Shown piece after piece: positions 25,896-35,007 of a stretch of DNA of 62,378 nucleotides (position 1 is its first letter; each line of letters opens with the position of its first letter). Position numbers and translations under genes: made by a program. The stretch covers positions 285,502-347,879 of the forward strand of contig JABFGB010000001.1 in assembly GCA_013112715.1 (NCBI GenBank), given 5' to 3'. This DNA is from Chloroflexota bacterium. GTDB lineage: Bacteria > Chloroflexota > Anaerolineae > Aggregatilineales > J027. Under the pieces are notes generated by a model that did not search any database, was not told the DNA's origin, and saw only the letters and a program-made list of their open reading frames with translations.

Positions 25896-27803
25896 ATGTG
25901 CGGTGTAAACGGTCTCTTTGACTATAAGAATAATGAGCCGATCTCCCGTGATTTGCTCACCCGCATGACTTCCCTCATGGCACATCGCGGGCCAGACGGG
26001 GACGGGTTCTACTTTGACGATTCAGCGGGGGTTGGGTTAGGCCATCGCCGCCTTTCGATCATTGACCTTTCGACGGGCGATCAACCCATGACCAACGAAG
26101 ACGACAGCATTTGGATTGTCTTCAACGGCGAAATCTACAACTATAAAGACATACGCCGCGATTTGGAGGCGAAAGGGCATCAATTCCGCACCAGTTCCGA
26201 TACCGAAGTGATCTTGCACGCCTATGAGGAATATGGCGTAGATTGCCCCGCTCATTTTAATGGTATCTTCGCGTTTGGTCTGTGGGATACCAATAAACGC
26301 CGTCTATTCCTTGCGCGTGACCACTTTGGCATCCTGCCGTTATATTACACCAGCGAAGGCGGCATGTTCCGATTTGCCTCCGAAGTCAAAGCCATCTTGG
26401 GTGATCCCGATTTCCCCCGTGAACTTGACCTCGACGCACTCAATTTTACGCTGACCCTACGCTACTGCCCTGCCCCATGGACACTGTTTAAGGGTGTCTA
26501 CAAAGTCCCCCCCTCCGGTTATTTGGTGGTGGATGAAAACGGCGTATATGAAGGCACATATTGGGATTACACACCAACGATTGACCGTGCCAAAACCGAA
26601 GAAGATTGGATTGCCGAACTGCGTGAAATTTACGATCAGGCCATTCACCGTCAAATGGTGGCGGATGTGCCAATTGGGATTTCTCTCAGCGGCGGGGTGG
26701 ACTCTACCACTGTCCTGCATCTGATGGCGAAACACTCCAGCGGCCCGGTCAAGGCCTATACCGTCGGGTTTGAAGGGCGCGAAGATGTCAACGAAGTCGA
26801 ACCCTCCCGCAAGATGGCAAAACACTATGGGGCCGAGTTTAATTCCCGCATCATCACTGAAAAAGATTATGCAGATTTCATGACGCGCTACATCTGGCAC
26901 ATGGAAGAACCCGTCGTCAACCAATCAGCGGCGGCTTATTATTTTGTGGCGCAAATGGCCCGCGATCAGGGATTAAAGGTATTGCTCAATGGGCAAGGGC
27001 CGGACGAAGCCTTTGGCGGCTATCCCCGGCATCTCGGCGCGAATTATGTTGAACGTTTCCGCAAATATGGTGCGGCCTATGCTGCCCGTCTCGCCCAGCC
27101 CCTCGCCAAGAAGATGCCTTTGTCGGAGCAGGCCCGTCGGCTCAATTATGCCCTCGGCGCTCAAGATGAAGCAGATGCTTTGCTGCGTGTCTATTCGATC
27201 ATGCCCGATTCGGCGCGTAACAGTTTGTTAGGGGTTGAAACACGCCGTCGCATGAATCCGCAGTTGTCACTCGACTGGGCCAGAAAACAAATAGCCCGTG
27301 CGCCGCAAGATGCCACCTTTATGGAAAAAATGCTGTTTGTGGACGCACGCACCGACCTTGCGGAAGAACTGCTTCTCTCTGAAAATAAGATGTCAATGGC
27401 TGCCAGCATCGAAGCCCGTGTACCCTATCTGGACATCGAAATCATGAAAGTGGCCGAACGCATCCCCGGTAACCTCAAGATCAATGGGCGGGAGCAGAAG
27501 ATCATCCACAAAAAGGTCTGTATGTCCTACATCCCGCCAGAAGTTGCCAACCGCAAGAAAATCGGTTTCACCAGTGCTGCCGATTTGTGGTTCCGGGGTA
27601 AGATTGGCACCCAATTTTTGGAGCAAATTGCCGATCCGAACTCCTTTACTCAAACCCATCTGAATCGGGAAGGGGTTGAACACCTGATCCAACAGCATCT
27701 CAGCGGACGGTGGGATCATCAGCGGGTCTTATTTATGCTCTACTCGCTGGAAAATTGGTATCGGGTTTTCATGGAAAGAATCACCGAGGATGTCTACAGC
27801 TAA
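25896..27803 (+). CDS. asnB: Asparagine synthase (glutamine-hydrolysing)
   Basis: 635 residues. The N-terminus M-C-G-V-N-G-L-F exposes Cys2, the glutaminase nucleophile. R-L-S-I-I-D-L and N-G-E-I-Y-N follow in the class II amidotransferase domain (1-210). The synthetase domain has the ATP loop S-L-S-G-G-V-D-S-T-T at about 265 and G-Q-G-P-D-E-A-F-G-G-Y. It amidates aspartate, or in glycan loci another carboxylate such as a uronic acid, using glutamine and ATP. The second possibility is suggested by its place among glycan genes beside a uronic-acid-forming AlgD-like locus. The next gene begins 14 nt before this stop, so the two are translationally coupled. Confidence 0.92.
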   Translation: MCGVNGLFDYKNNEPISRDLLTRMTSLMAHRGPDGDGFYFDDSAGVGLGHRRLSIIDLSTGDQPMTNEDDSIWIVFNGEIYNYKDIRRDLEAKGHQFRTSSDTEVILHAYEEYGVDCPAHFNGIFAFGLWDTNKRRLFLARDHFGILPLYYTSEGGMFRFASEVKAILGDPDFPRELDLDALNFTLTLRYCPAPWTLFKGVYKVPPSGYLVVDENGVYEGTYWDYTPTIDRAKTEEDWIAELREIYDQAIHRQMVADVPIGISLSGGVDSTTVLHLMAKHSSGPVKAYTVGFEGREDVNEVEPSRKMAKHYGAEFNSRIITEKDYADFMTRYIWHMEEPVVNQSAAAYYFVAQMARDQGLKVLLNGQGPDEAFGGYPRHLGANYVERFRKYGAAYAARLAQPLAKKMPLSEQARRLNYALGAQDEADALLRVYSIMPDSARNSLLGVETRRRMNPQLSLDWARKQIARAPQDATFMEKMLFVDARTDLAEELLLSENKMSMAASIEARVPYLDIEIMKVAERIPGNLKINGREQKIIHKKVCMSYIPPEVANRKKIGFTSAADLWFRGKIGTQFLEQIADPNSFTQTHLNREGVEHLIQQHLSGRWDHQRVLFMLYSLENWYRVFMERITEDVYS

Positions 27804-30378
27804 AGCCACCCAGAGGTCAACCGTGCTTGTTGACCTCTTAAGCCTCACTTATTTTTTGGTTGTTTTTGGTCTTATCTGGGTACCCTTTGGTTTAAAAAAG
27901 ACCATTCCTCTCTATGAGGAGTGGTATTTTATCTATGTAATGGATGTTGCCCCTCTCGCCGCAGCCGGTAGTGCTACCCGCCCCATCTTTTTATGGCCCT
28001 ATTTTGTGGCCCATCTTTTAACTCCAGATTCTTTTATCGGAATGAATTTGTTGCTGATTGCCATCTTTGTTTTGAAAGCTGTTGTTACCTATCGTTTGGT
28101 ACGTCATCTTGTTCCTGAGAATTCATTTCTGGCGTTGATGACTGCCACTTTAGGTGTAATCTATCCAGCGGACAGTGGATTACTTTCGTTTCGTGCCATC
28201 AGTTTCCACACCGCCCTGCTGCTCACCATCATGGCAGTATATTTTTTTGTGGTGGGATGGAACAAAAACAAAGATGAGCAAAAGCACTATTGGAGAACCG
28301 TTTGGGTGCTGCAAATTATTATTTTGGGCACGTATGAGGCACTCTACCCACTCATTTTTGTCGCGCCGATACTGCTAGTATGGCTAGAGAAGAAATTCAC
28401 CCCACAGGTCCGCCACGCCGCACAGAAGTGGTTGGTTATCCCAATCCTCTATTTCGTGTTCACCATTGGAACGATCATCTTCGGGGTTGGAGGCTATATC
28501 AATAAACAATTTGCATCCACCGAAGACAAGGATCGGGAAACCTTAATTAAGGACTATTCAGCCAGTGTTGAGCATATGTATCGGTCTCATCTTGATGGAT
28601 GGTCAACCGCACTTAAAGAATGGGATTGGAATTCGACCTATACATGGCTCGCTTTACTGACGGGCCTCATGACATTCATTATAAGTTGGGTACATCTTAG
28701 AAGGCGGCGAGAGAAGGCTGAAACTCTTCTCCAACGCGGCCCGCTTATTGGGCTAATTTTGGCGGGTCTATGTATCATGCTGTTGGGTTTTGTTACGTTT
28801 ATCCCAAGCCCCTTCAATCAGAGCACGTTCCGCGTATTCTATGCCACTTCGTTAGGGGCAGCTCTCATTGTTTCAGCCATCATTAGCCTATTGGCAAGAA
28901 TAAAATACATCGGGAAATTTTCCGCCGCACTCTTAGCCAGTGTGTCTATCACTATGGCAATTTCTCATTCTCTAAATCAGCACAAAATTTTTGCCGATTA
29001 TTCCGAAGATGTGGGCCTCCTATATGCCACGATCATTGAGCAAGCACCTCAATTTGACGCTAATGCCACTCTCTTTGTCATCGATGAACACTATCGTTAT
29101 CAAGATGAATGGCATCTAGCAAGTCATTCAACCGCATTTCAAGGTGGATTACGTTACCTTTATGGTACTACCAAAATCCGCGCCAAAATCTGCGTTATAA
29201 ACGACCCACGACACGGTAAGATTTGCGAATTTCGGGAGCAAGGAATTTATTATCTGGATGATCGGCTATATCACGGCGTAGTACCCTACAATCGGGCCAT
29301 TATCTTCCGAACGACATGGAATGGAAGTGTTGAATTGCTCAATGAAGTCCCGCCGGAATATGTGGATGGTCGCCATATTGAAGATTATGATCCTCATGCA
29401 CTGATTGATAACAGCCCTATTCCAGAGCGAACGTTGACCGCCCTTTCCGTCTGCTGGCCGCCCAGTAAGTGCGAGCATCTCACCCTGCAGGAACCTCAAG
29501 ACTCCTTCTTATTTGAATTTGACCGGATTATCAACGGTTTTGGATGGGAATTCCCCAATTTCGATCCCACCCAACTTTGGATGACCAACAAAATAGCCAC
29601 CATTCGAACTTGGCTGACTGCCGACCAAGATATGCCGATTCAGTTCAAAATAACTATCACGGTAGACCCGGATATTTTGGATAGCTTGCAATTAACTGTC
29701 AACGGCGACCCCGTTGAACTAACGTATGAAACACGAGCCGACGGGTATTATTTTACCGGTATCATTCCCCAATCTGCCCTCCTGCGTGACCCTACTAGCA
29801 CCACTTTGGTATTCTCGGTGAGCCACCTTGCTATACCCGCCGAGGTAGGGCTTGGCGCAGACGAAAGACATTTGGCCCTCTTATTCGATTCGCTTGCAAT
29901 AGGATACGTCTGTTGGCCGCCTAGTAACTGTGAAGACCTCAATCAGAACGAGCCTCAAGATTCGTTCATCTTAGGGTTTGACCAAGCTGTCAATGGCTTT
30001 GGATGGGAAATTCCTAGCGAAGACTCCACTCAACTTTGGATGACGAGCAAAATAGCCACCATTCGAACTTGGCTAACTGCCGAACAAGACCTGCCTATCC
30101 AGTTCCGAGTTACGATGACGCTTGCCCCAGATGTCTTGGAAAATTTGAAACTGACGGTCAACGGCGACCCTGTTGAGTTAACTTATGAAACCCGATCTGA
30201 TGGGTATTATTTTACGGGAATCATCCCTCAATCTGCCTTAATGCGCGACCCCGACACCACGATTCTGATGTTTTTTGTGGATCGTCTCATGGCACCCGCC
30301 GATATAGGGCTTGGTACAGATGAAAGACACTTGGCTCTCTTATTTGACTCGCTGGAAATAGGAGCTATCGGGAATTAG
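27790..30378 (+). CDS. Large polytopic membrane protein with duplicated C-terminal domain
   Basis: 862 residues, overlapping asnB by 14 nt. The N-terminal about 400 residues contain around ten hydrophobic segments in a GT-C-like arrangement (P-L-Y-E-E-W-Y-F near the first loop). A soluble region follows (about 405-550). The C-terminal 305 residues are two tandem copies of a 153-residue unit beginning V-C-W-P-P-S-x-C. Both copies share T-V-N-G-D-P-V-E-L-T-Y-E-T-R and D-G-Y-Y-F-T-G-I-I-P-Q-S-A-L, so the duplication is recent. The repeats look like extracytoplasmic beta-sandwich modules with a Cys pair at the start. I do not recognise the family. Its place between asnB and other glycan genes suggests a surface role. 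Confidence 0.8.
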   Translation: MSTAKATQRSTVLVDLLSLTYFLVVFGLIWVPFGLKKTIPLYEEWYFIYVMDVAPLAAAGSATRPIFLWPYFVAHLLTPDSFIGMNLLLIAIFVLKAVVTYRLVRHLVPENSFLALMTATLGVIYPADSGLLSFRAISFHTALLLTIMAVYFFVVGWNKNKDEQKHYWRTVWVLQIIILGTYEALYPLIFVAPILLVWLEKKFTPQVRHAAQKWLVIPILYFVFTIGTIIFGVGGYINKQFASTEDKDRETLIKDYSASVEHMYRSHLDGWSTALKEWDWNSTYTWLALLTGLMTFIISWVHLRRRREKAETLLQRGPLIGLILAGLCIMLLGFVTFIPSPFNQSTFRVFYATSLGAALIVSAIISLLARIKYIGKFSAALLASVSITMAISHSLNQHKIFADYSEDVGLLYATIIEQAPQFDANATLFVIDEHYRYQDEWHLASHSTAFQGGLRYLYGTTKIRAKICVINDPRHGKICEFREQGIYYLDDRLYHGVVPYNRAIIFRTTWNGSVELLNEVPPEYVDGRHIEDYDPHALIDNSPIPERTLTALSVCWPPSKCEHLTLQEPQDSFLFEFDRIINGFGWEFPNFDPTQLWMTNKIATIRTWLTADQDMPIQFKITITVDPDILDSLQLTVNGDPVELTYETRADGYYFTGIIPQSALLRDPTSTTLVFSVSHLAIPAEVGLGADERHLALLFDSLAIGYVCWPPSNCEDLNQNEPQDSFILGFDQAVNGFGWEIPSEDSTQLWMTSKIATIRTWLTAEQDLPIQFRVTMTLAPDVLENLKLTVNGDPVELTYETRSDGYYFTGIIPQSALMRDPDTTILMFFVDRLMAPADIGLGTDERHLALLFDSLEIGAIGN
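29449..30366 (+). repeat. 459-bp in-frame tandem duplication
   Basis: Two units (29449-29907 and 29908-30366), each 153 codons, inside the gene at 27790. Both begin with codons for V-C-W-P-P-S, and long protein stretches are identical. The unit is a multiple of three and the copies abut exactly. Confidence 0.85.
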
Positions 30379-30381
30379 ACT

Positions 30382-31170
30382 ATGAACTTGGAGATACTCA
30401 CCCAATTCCCTACACAGGTAACTCAACCCAATGCTCTCTTATTCATTCATGGGGCATGGCATTCCGCAGCGGGATGGCAAAAAACCGCCATGCCGTACTT
30501 TGCTGAAAAAGGCTATCAGACCTACGCCTTAAGCCTACGGGGTCATGGCAAAAGTGAAGGCAAGGTGCGGTGGTGCAGCGCCAAAGATTATGTGGCGGAT
30601 GTGCGACAGGTCGCCACACAAATTGAGAGTGAAACAGGCCAGCATCCCATCCTGATAGGCCATTCAATGGGCGGATACATTACCCAAAAGTATCTGGAAA
30701 AATATCAAGCGCCAGCGGGGGTTTTAATGGCTTCGCTGCCCAGCAGCGGCTTGATAGGATTCACCCTACGTTATTCGAGACGCCATCCGCTAACCATGCT
30801 TATCCATTCCTTAACGATGGATGCCTATCGCGTTATCCAGAATTTCGAGGATGCACGGGAATTGCTGTTTACCGATGCCGTGCCCGAAGCTCAAGCCCGT
30901 GAATTTTGGGCTGAATTGGGGCAGGAATCGTATCGTATCGAACTCGAAATGCTGCTCAATCTCCCCCATCCTGCGAAAGTCAAAACTCCGTTATTGGTCA
31001 TCGGGGCTGACCAAGATCATTTTTTCTCACCTAATGAAGTTCGGAGGACGGCAAGGGCCTATCATACCGAGGCGGTATTTTTTCCCGGTGGGCATAATCT
31101 CATGATTGAGCCGGGGTGGGAAAAAGTTGCCGACCATATCATTGCTTGGCTGCACGAGCACGGCGTCTAA
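30382..31170 (+). CDS. Alpha/beta hydrolase
   Basis: 262 residues. Nucleophile Ser95 in L-I-G-H-S-M-G-G, oxyanion region F-I-H-G-A-W-H, acid Asp in V-I-G-A-D-Q-D-H-F-F and base His in F-P-G-G-H-N-L-M. Typical length for a single-domain lysophospholipase/esterase-like enzyme, with no signal peptide. It starts 3 nt after the membrane protein gene and is probably co-transcribed. Substrate unknown. Its 3' end overlaps the convergent gene at 31139 by 32 nt. Confidence 0.87.
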   Translation: MNLEILTQFPTQVTQPNALLFIHGAWHSAAGWQKTAMPYFAEKGYQTYALSLRGHGKSEGKVRWCSAKDYVADVRQVATQIESETGQHPILIGHSMGGYITQKYLEKYQAPAGVLMASLPSSGLIGFTLRYSRRHPLTMLIHSLTMDAYRVIQNFEDARELLFTDAVPEAQAREFWAELGQESYRIELEMLLNLPHPAKVKTPLLVIGADQDHFFSPNEVRRTARAYHTEAVFFPGGHNLMIEPGWEKVADHIIAWLHEHGV

Positions 31171-31573
31171 TGTAGTGGCGCACTTCCCAATAGGCCCATG
31201 ACCCGAAGAAGAGAAAGGGTAGCCACGCCGGAAAGCCGATCCATGATTGGGTGTCAGTGCGTACCCGCCAAAAACCTAGTGTGTTGAAGATATTTTGGGA
31301 TTCAGGCCGACGCGGGGATTGAAAAAAGACACCAGCAGGGTCAATGCGTTGCAACGGCTTATCCCAATCCATCTCACCATAGGCCCGACCACCCCCGATC
31401 CAAATCGAGCCATTACCGGGCCAGCGCACCCGATAATGGGTACTGATCTTCGAGCCATAATTTTCGCGTTCGGTATCAATCCCCACCGAGGTGTAATAAA
31501 AATAGCCCGTCAGCCACATCCAACCAGCGGTAAGGCTGAGGCCAATGAGCATGAGAGGCCAGCACCCCCGCAT
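31139..31573 (-). CDS. Small membrane protein, unknown function
   Basis: 144 residues from ATG 31573; a TTG at 31618 would add 15 residues and overlap the methyltransferase stop. Two hydrophobic segments: near the N-terminus (L-M-L-I-G-L-S-L-T-A-G-W-M-W-L) and near the C-terminus (F-P-A-W-L-P-F-L-F-F-G-S-W-A-Y-W). Between them is an extracytoplasmic domain with G-S-I-W-I-G-G-G-R and R-T-D-T-Q-S-W-I-G-F. The tail is Arg-rich. I do not know the family, but the ordered hydrophobicity, the Trp-rich motifs and the operon position make it look real. Last gene of the minus-strand glycan locus, overlapping the convergent hydrolase. Confidence 0.65.
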   Translation of the reverse strand: MRGCWPLMLIGLSLTAGWMWLTGYFYYTSVGIDTERENYGSKISTHYRVRWPGNGSIWIGGGRAYGEMDWDKPLQRIDPAGVFFQSPRRPESQNIFNTLGFWRVRTDTQSWIGFPAWLPFLFFGSWAYWEVRHYIRRRARAAKQ

Positions 31574-31598
31574 CCGCCGCGCAGCCGATGAAGAGGTA

Positions 31599-32312
31599 TT
31601 AGGCAGGTTTGCGGGCAAAGAACGCCACCGACCCGGTATAACTCAAACGGTCAATTTCCAAACGGCGCTGGATTTCTTCTGGGCTACGGCCTTTCATCTT
31701 GGAGACCTGCTTCAAGCCCAACGCCCGACCCGCCATTAAGCCCTTCGCTGTCCAACGAGCCACAAAACGTAAGGTGGGTGAAACGACTGGCACAGGGAAC
31801 ATATTTTGCATCTGTGCCTCAAATAAATGCCATGTCGGCCACAGCCGAATCACTTCAAACCCCGCCGTCGTCAGCATTTGTTTGGTGCCCATATGTGACA
31901 TATGAAAATAGGAATTGGCATGGAATGGCTCTTGGAACGCTACTTCACCCTGTAAATAGGCCCCCGGCTTCAAGACGCGGAAAATTTCACGCGCTGCTTG
32001 AAAAGGGTCATAGAGATGTTCAAACACGGCGTTGCTGATGGCGTGGTCAAAGGTATTGGATTTAAAGGGTAGATAATGACCATCACAAATTAGGCTGACA
32101 TTGCCCTCAATATCCACCCCAACCCATTTCCAGCCGAACGCCTCAATCAATTTACGTGACCGACCATCGCCACAGCCATGATCCAGACACAGCCCTCCAT
32201 TGCCCTTAGGCAGCAACGCAATCGAATCTTGCCCCCAATGGTCGGGGATATAGCCCGTGTATTTTTCGGTGATTGGCGGCGGTGAATACAACGTGGTGTC
32301 TTTTTTATCCAT
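31599..32312 (-). CDS. SAM-dependent class I methyltransferase
   Basis: 237 residues from the ATG at 32312, which has GGAG at a suitable distance. An ATG 12 nt upstream overlaps the preceding stop and has no such site. Motif I is L-C-L-D-H-G-C-G-D-G-R-S, motif II W-V-G-V-D-I-E-G, motif IV/post I in D-H-A-I-S-N-A-V-F-E-H-L-Y-D-P, with R-V-L-K-P-G-A after it, all as in the Methyltransf_11 group. It probably methylates a sugar or lipid intermediate of the polysaccharide. Confidence 0.87.
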   Translation of the reverse strand: MDKKDTTLYSPPPITEKYTGYIPDHWGQDSIALLPKGNGGLCLDHGCGDGRSRKLIEAFGWKWVGVDIEGNVSLICDGHYLPFKSNTFDHAISNAVFEHLYDPFQAAREIFRVLKPGAYLQGEVAFQEPFHANSYFHMSHMGTKQMLTTAGFEVIRLWPTWHLFEAQMQNMFPVPVVSPTLRFVARWTAKGLMAGRALGLKQVSKMKGRSPEEIQRRLEIDRLSYTGSVAFFARKPA

Positions 32313-32323
32313 TGGATACTCCA

Positions 32324-33445
32324 TTATAAAAGCTGTGAATAAATGGCCTTGATCTTGCTCATCATGGCTTCAGGGGCGAATCTCGCTTGATAAAGGGCCA
32401 AATTCGCTGCCCCCATCGAGTCACGCAAGGCCGTGTCTTGAGACAACTTTAAAACCGCCTCGGCAATTTTCTGAACGTCCCCTACTGGTACAAAGAGGCA
32501 GTGTATCCCATCTTGCAAGACTTCCGGTAAAGCGCCAACTGGGGTTATCACGAGGGGCAACCGTGACGCCATTGCTTCCAAGACCGAGATGGGAAAATTC
32601 TCATGATGGGAAGGCAACAGAAAAATATCAGCGTCTTTAAACAACTCCAACTTCGTCTGGCCTGTCACAATGCCGGGGAACGCAACACCTCCCACCGCCA
32701 ATGCTTCACTTTTGGCTTGGTCAATCAAGAGTTGTTCCGCACCGAGTTCTAATCCACCCGCCACGACAAATTCGACGTCGGGATTTTGAGCACGCACGAT
32801 AGGAAGAGCTTTCAAAATTTCGGGTACGCCCTTACGTGTCCCCAAGCTCCCCATAAACAGCACCTTACAAGTCACACGTCCTGATTTTTCGACGGGCTGA
32901 TGGGCGAGTTGGGCGAAATCGGCATCTACGGTATTTTCAACCACGACAATTTTCAAATTAGGCGAGACCTGTTGCAGCAGATAATCGCGCCAACCATCTG
33001 ACAGGGCGATGACCACTTTGGGCAGGCGCATGATAAATCGCACGCTTTGGCGCACGGGCTTACGTTTATTTTCCGCCAACTGCTTAAACGCATTGCCATG
33101 CAGATGACCAACCACCCGCACCCCAAACAATCGCGCCGTCAGCACAAACATGCCCTCTTTATAGAAGGAGACGCGATCTGTAATCGGCTGGTGCATGATC
33201 TTCGGGCGTTGGGTAATGAAAATACGCACGAGTTGAATCCACTGCTTAAAAAACAGCCAAAAATTACCCACTGCCAGCGTCGCCACTTGTTCAATCGAGT
33301 CTTCGGGGCGGGTCGTGTCGAGATGCAGCAGTTCAAAATCATCCCGCAGGCTCGTTGAGGCCAGCAAGATTTCATTCACCATGCCCACCCCACCCATTTG
33401 TTTGAGGGTCGGGCCGATAATCAGCACACGCGGTTTATTCGCCAT
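32324..33445 (-). CDS. GT4-family glycosyltransferase
   Basis: 373 residues, start ATG 33445 (M-A-N-K-P-R-V-L), 6 nt after GAGAGGG. GT-B fold: N-terminal domain with P-T-L-K-Q-M-G-G-V-G-M, C-terminal domain with F-M-G-S-L-G-T-R-K-G and the E-x7-E motif region P-S-H-H-E-N-F-P-I-S-V-L-E-A-M-A. Retaining transferase adding a sugar to the lipid-linked repeat unit in the cytoplasm. Donor unknown. 11 nt after the deacetylase stop. Confidence 0.88.
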   Translation of the reverse strand: MANKPRVLIIGPTLKQMGGVGMVNEILLASTSLRDDFELLHLDTTRPEDSIEQVATLAVGNFWLFFKQWIQLVRIFITQRPKIMHQPITDRVSFYKEGMFVLTARLFGVRVVGHLHGNAFKQLAENKRKPVRQSVRFIMRLPKVVIALSDGWRDYLLQQVSPNLKIVVVENTVDADFAQLAHQPVEKSGRVTCKVLFMGSLGTRKGVPEILKALPIVRAQNPDVEFVVAGGLELGAEQLLIDQAKSEALAVGGVAFPGIVTGQTKLELFKDADIFLLPSHHENFPISVLEAMASRLPLVITPVGALPEVLQDGIHCLFVPVGDVQKIAEAVLKLSQDTALRDSMGAANLALYQARFAPEAMMSKIKAIYSQLL

Positions 33446-33456
33446 ACGTTTCCCTC

Positions 33457-35007
33457 TCAAAAGTAGGGGCGGCCCTTGCGGAGTTTATAAACGACCCGAA
33501 TTGCGGCCTCTGGTGGCAGGCCCGTCACATCCCGTAGGTGACGTGGTTTCTTGAGTTTTTTAACAAATGCCTTGTGTTCTTCGGCACTCGGCGGCGAAAA
33601 AACCTGTGTCCCCTCACCCGATTCACGCAGCAATTTTAAGAAGCGCTCCCAATCCGGGCCATCGGGATAATCCTGCGAAGCAGCCATCGGGTCGAACGCG
33701 ATGGGTGTACCTCCAGTCGGGGCTTCGGGATACACGGCGTACTGGATATTCTCAGACTCAACCACCAGCGCCGGGTTTTTGCCAACCGCTTTTAAGCCAT
33801 GATACACCGCCGACAGCCGATCCCAATAATATTCGGCTCGTGACCAAAATTCGCGTTGATAGCCATCGGGGTGACTGCCATCCACCCGCAGATAGTTCAT
33901 ATAAATGCGGGCATCGGCTTGCTTGGGGGCGGGTTCAGTCATATGTTGTTCAAGCGTCACCGCTTTTAACTGGCGTTTTTGGGTCAAATATTCCAGCATT
34001 GCCTCTAGTTGTTTAAGGTGTGCCTTCGTGCCGTCACGGAAAGGGTGCATCAACACTGATACATGTGGCTGACCCGATTCGCGTTTGGAGCGCACCAAGG
34101 CTGAATCAATAGCGAGACGTGTCCCGAACCACGGCCAGTCATAGGTTTCTGCTGGAACAGGCACCATCCAAATGCCGCCCTTATCGGTCACAATCGGCAC
34201 AGGTTGGGTATTCACCTGACGATAGGCCATTGGTTTGTAGTGATGCAGTGCAAACGCCGTGCAATAGCGCATCCCCAAATCTACCAAAATCGGAATCGTA
34301 TGGGCATCGGTGCGGAAAATAAAGTTCGCCCCGACCACCGGATAATAGCGGCGAAACTGTTCAACATGGGCGGTCAAGCGGCGGCGCTGTTCATCGGCGG
34401 ATAACCCAGCCATCCACTCATGATGTGGGCCATGTATACCGATTTCGTGTCCCCGTTCCGCAATCACAGGCAGGGTCTTGGGATACACATCCTGCACAAA
34501 CCCTGTGCAAAAGAACGTCGCTTTAACACCATACTGATCGAGCAGCGGTAAAATACGTGGCAGGCCCACCTTGATACAGGCCAATTGTTCCGTATCAAAA
34601 ATCAGTGAGAATGTGCCTTGCGCTTGGCTGGCAACTTTTTTGCTCGGGGCGGCAATCGGTGGTACTTCAAAAATACCTTCCCCACCCTGCAAATCAGCGA
34701 TCATGGAACGCGCTTGGCTAAAGGCTTCCTCGGTATCAATCCCACTCAGTGACGAATAACCCGTCTGAAAATAGCGAATGCAATAGGCGATGGAATGGCG
34801 CTCAAATACTTGGTCGTTACGGGCATAGATGACCAGCCCCACGTTATCCCGTTCAATTTCGGCCTTAATCGTCGGCGCTTCTTCTTTAAGGCGGGCATAA
34901 TCGGCCACCCGCAGGATCACCCGGTCAAAGCCGGGGACTTGGATGCCTTCAAAATTCAAAGAGGCCATATCACGCGGGTCGGCGAGAATCATCACAGCGC
35001 GGCTCAT
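33457..35007 (-). CDS. Polysaccharide deacetylase (NodB/CE4) domain protein with extra C-terminal domain
   Basis: 516 residues, ATG with AAAGGAGG 7 nt upstream. The start overlaps the GT4 stop as ATGA. Residues 1-130 are an uncharacterised N-terminal domain. The NodB domain spans about 130-350: S-L-I-F-D-T-E has the first Asp, and H-G-P-H-H-E-W is the H-x-x-x-H-like zinc site. Residues 360-516 are another domain (R-I-Y-M-N-Y-L-R-V-D-G-S-H-P-D-G) that I do not recognise. No signal peptide, so it may act on a cytoplasmic lipid-linked or nucleotide sugar rather than on exported glycan. It probably removes N- or O-acetyl groups from the repeat unit. Confidence 0.82.
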   Translation of the reverse strand: MSRAVMILADPRDMASLNFEGIQVPGFDRVILRVADYARLKEEAPTIKAEIERDNVGLVIYARNDQVFERHSIAYCIRYFQTGYSSLSGIDTEEAFSQARSMIADLQGGEGIFEVPPIAAPSKKVASQAQGTFSLIFDTEQLACIKVGLPRILPLLDQYGVKATFFCTGFVQDVYPKTLPVIAERGHEIGIHGPHHEWMAGLSADEQRRRLTAHVEQFRRYYPVVGANFIFRTDAHTIPILVDLGMRYCTAFALHHYKPMAYRQVNTQPVPIVTDKGGIWMVPVPAETYDWPWFGTRLAIDSALVRSKRESGQPHVSVLMHPFRDGTKAHLKQLEAMLEYLTQKRQLKAVTLEQHMTEPAPKQADARIYMNYLRVDGSHPDGYQREFWSRAEYYWDRLSAVYHGLKAVGKNPALVVESENIQYAVYPEAPTGGTPIAFDPMAASQDYPDGPDWERFLKLLRESGEGTQVFSPPSAEEHKAFVKKLKKPRHLRDVTGLPPEAAIRVVYKLRKGRPYF

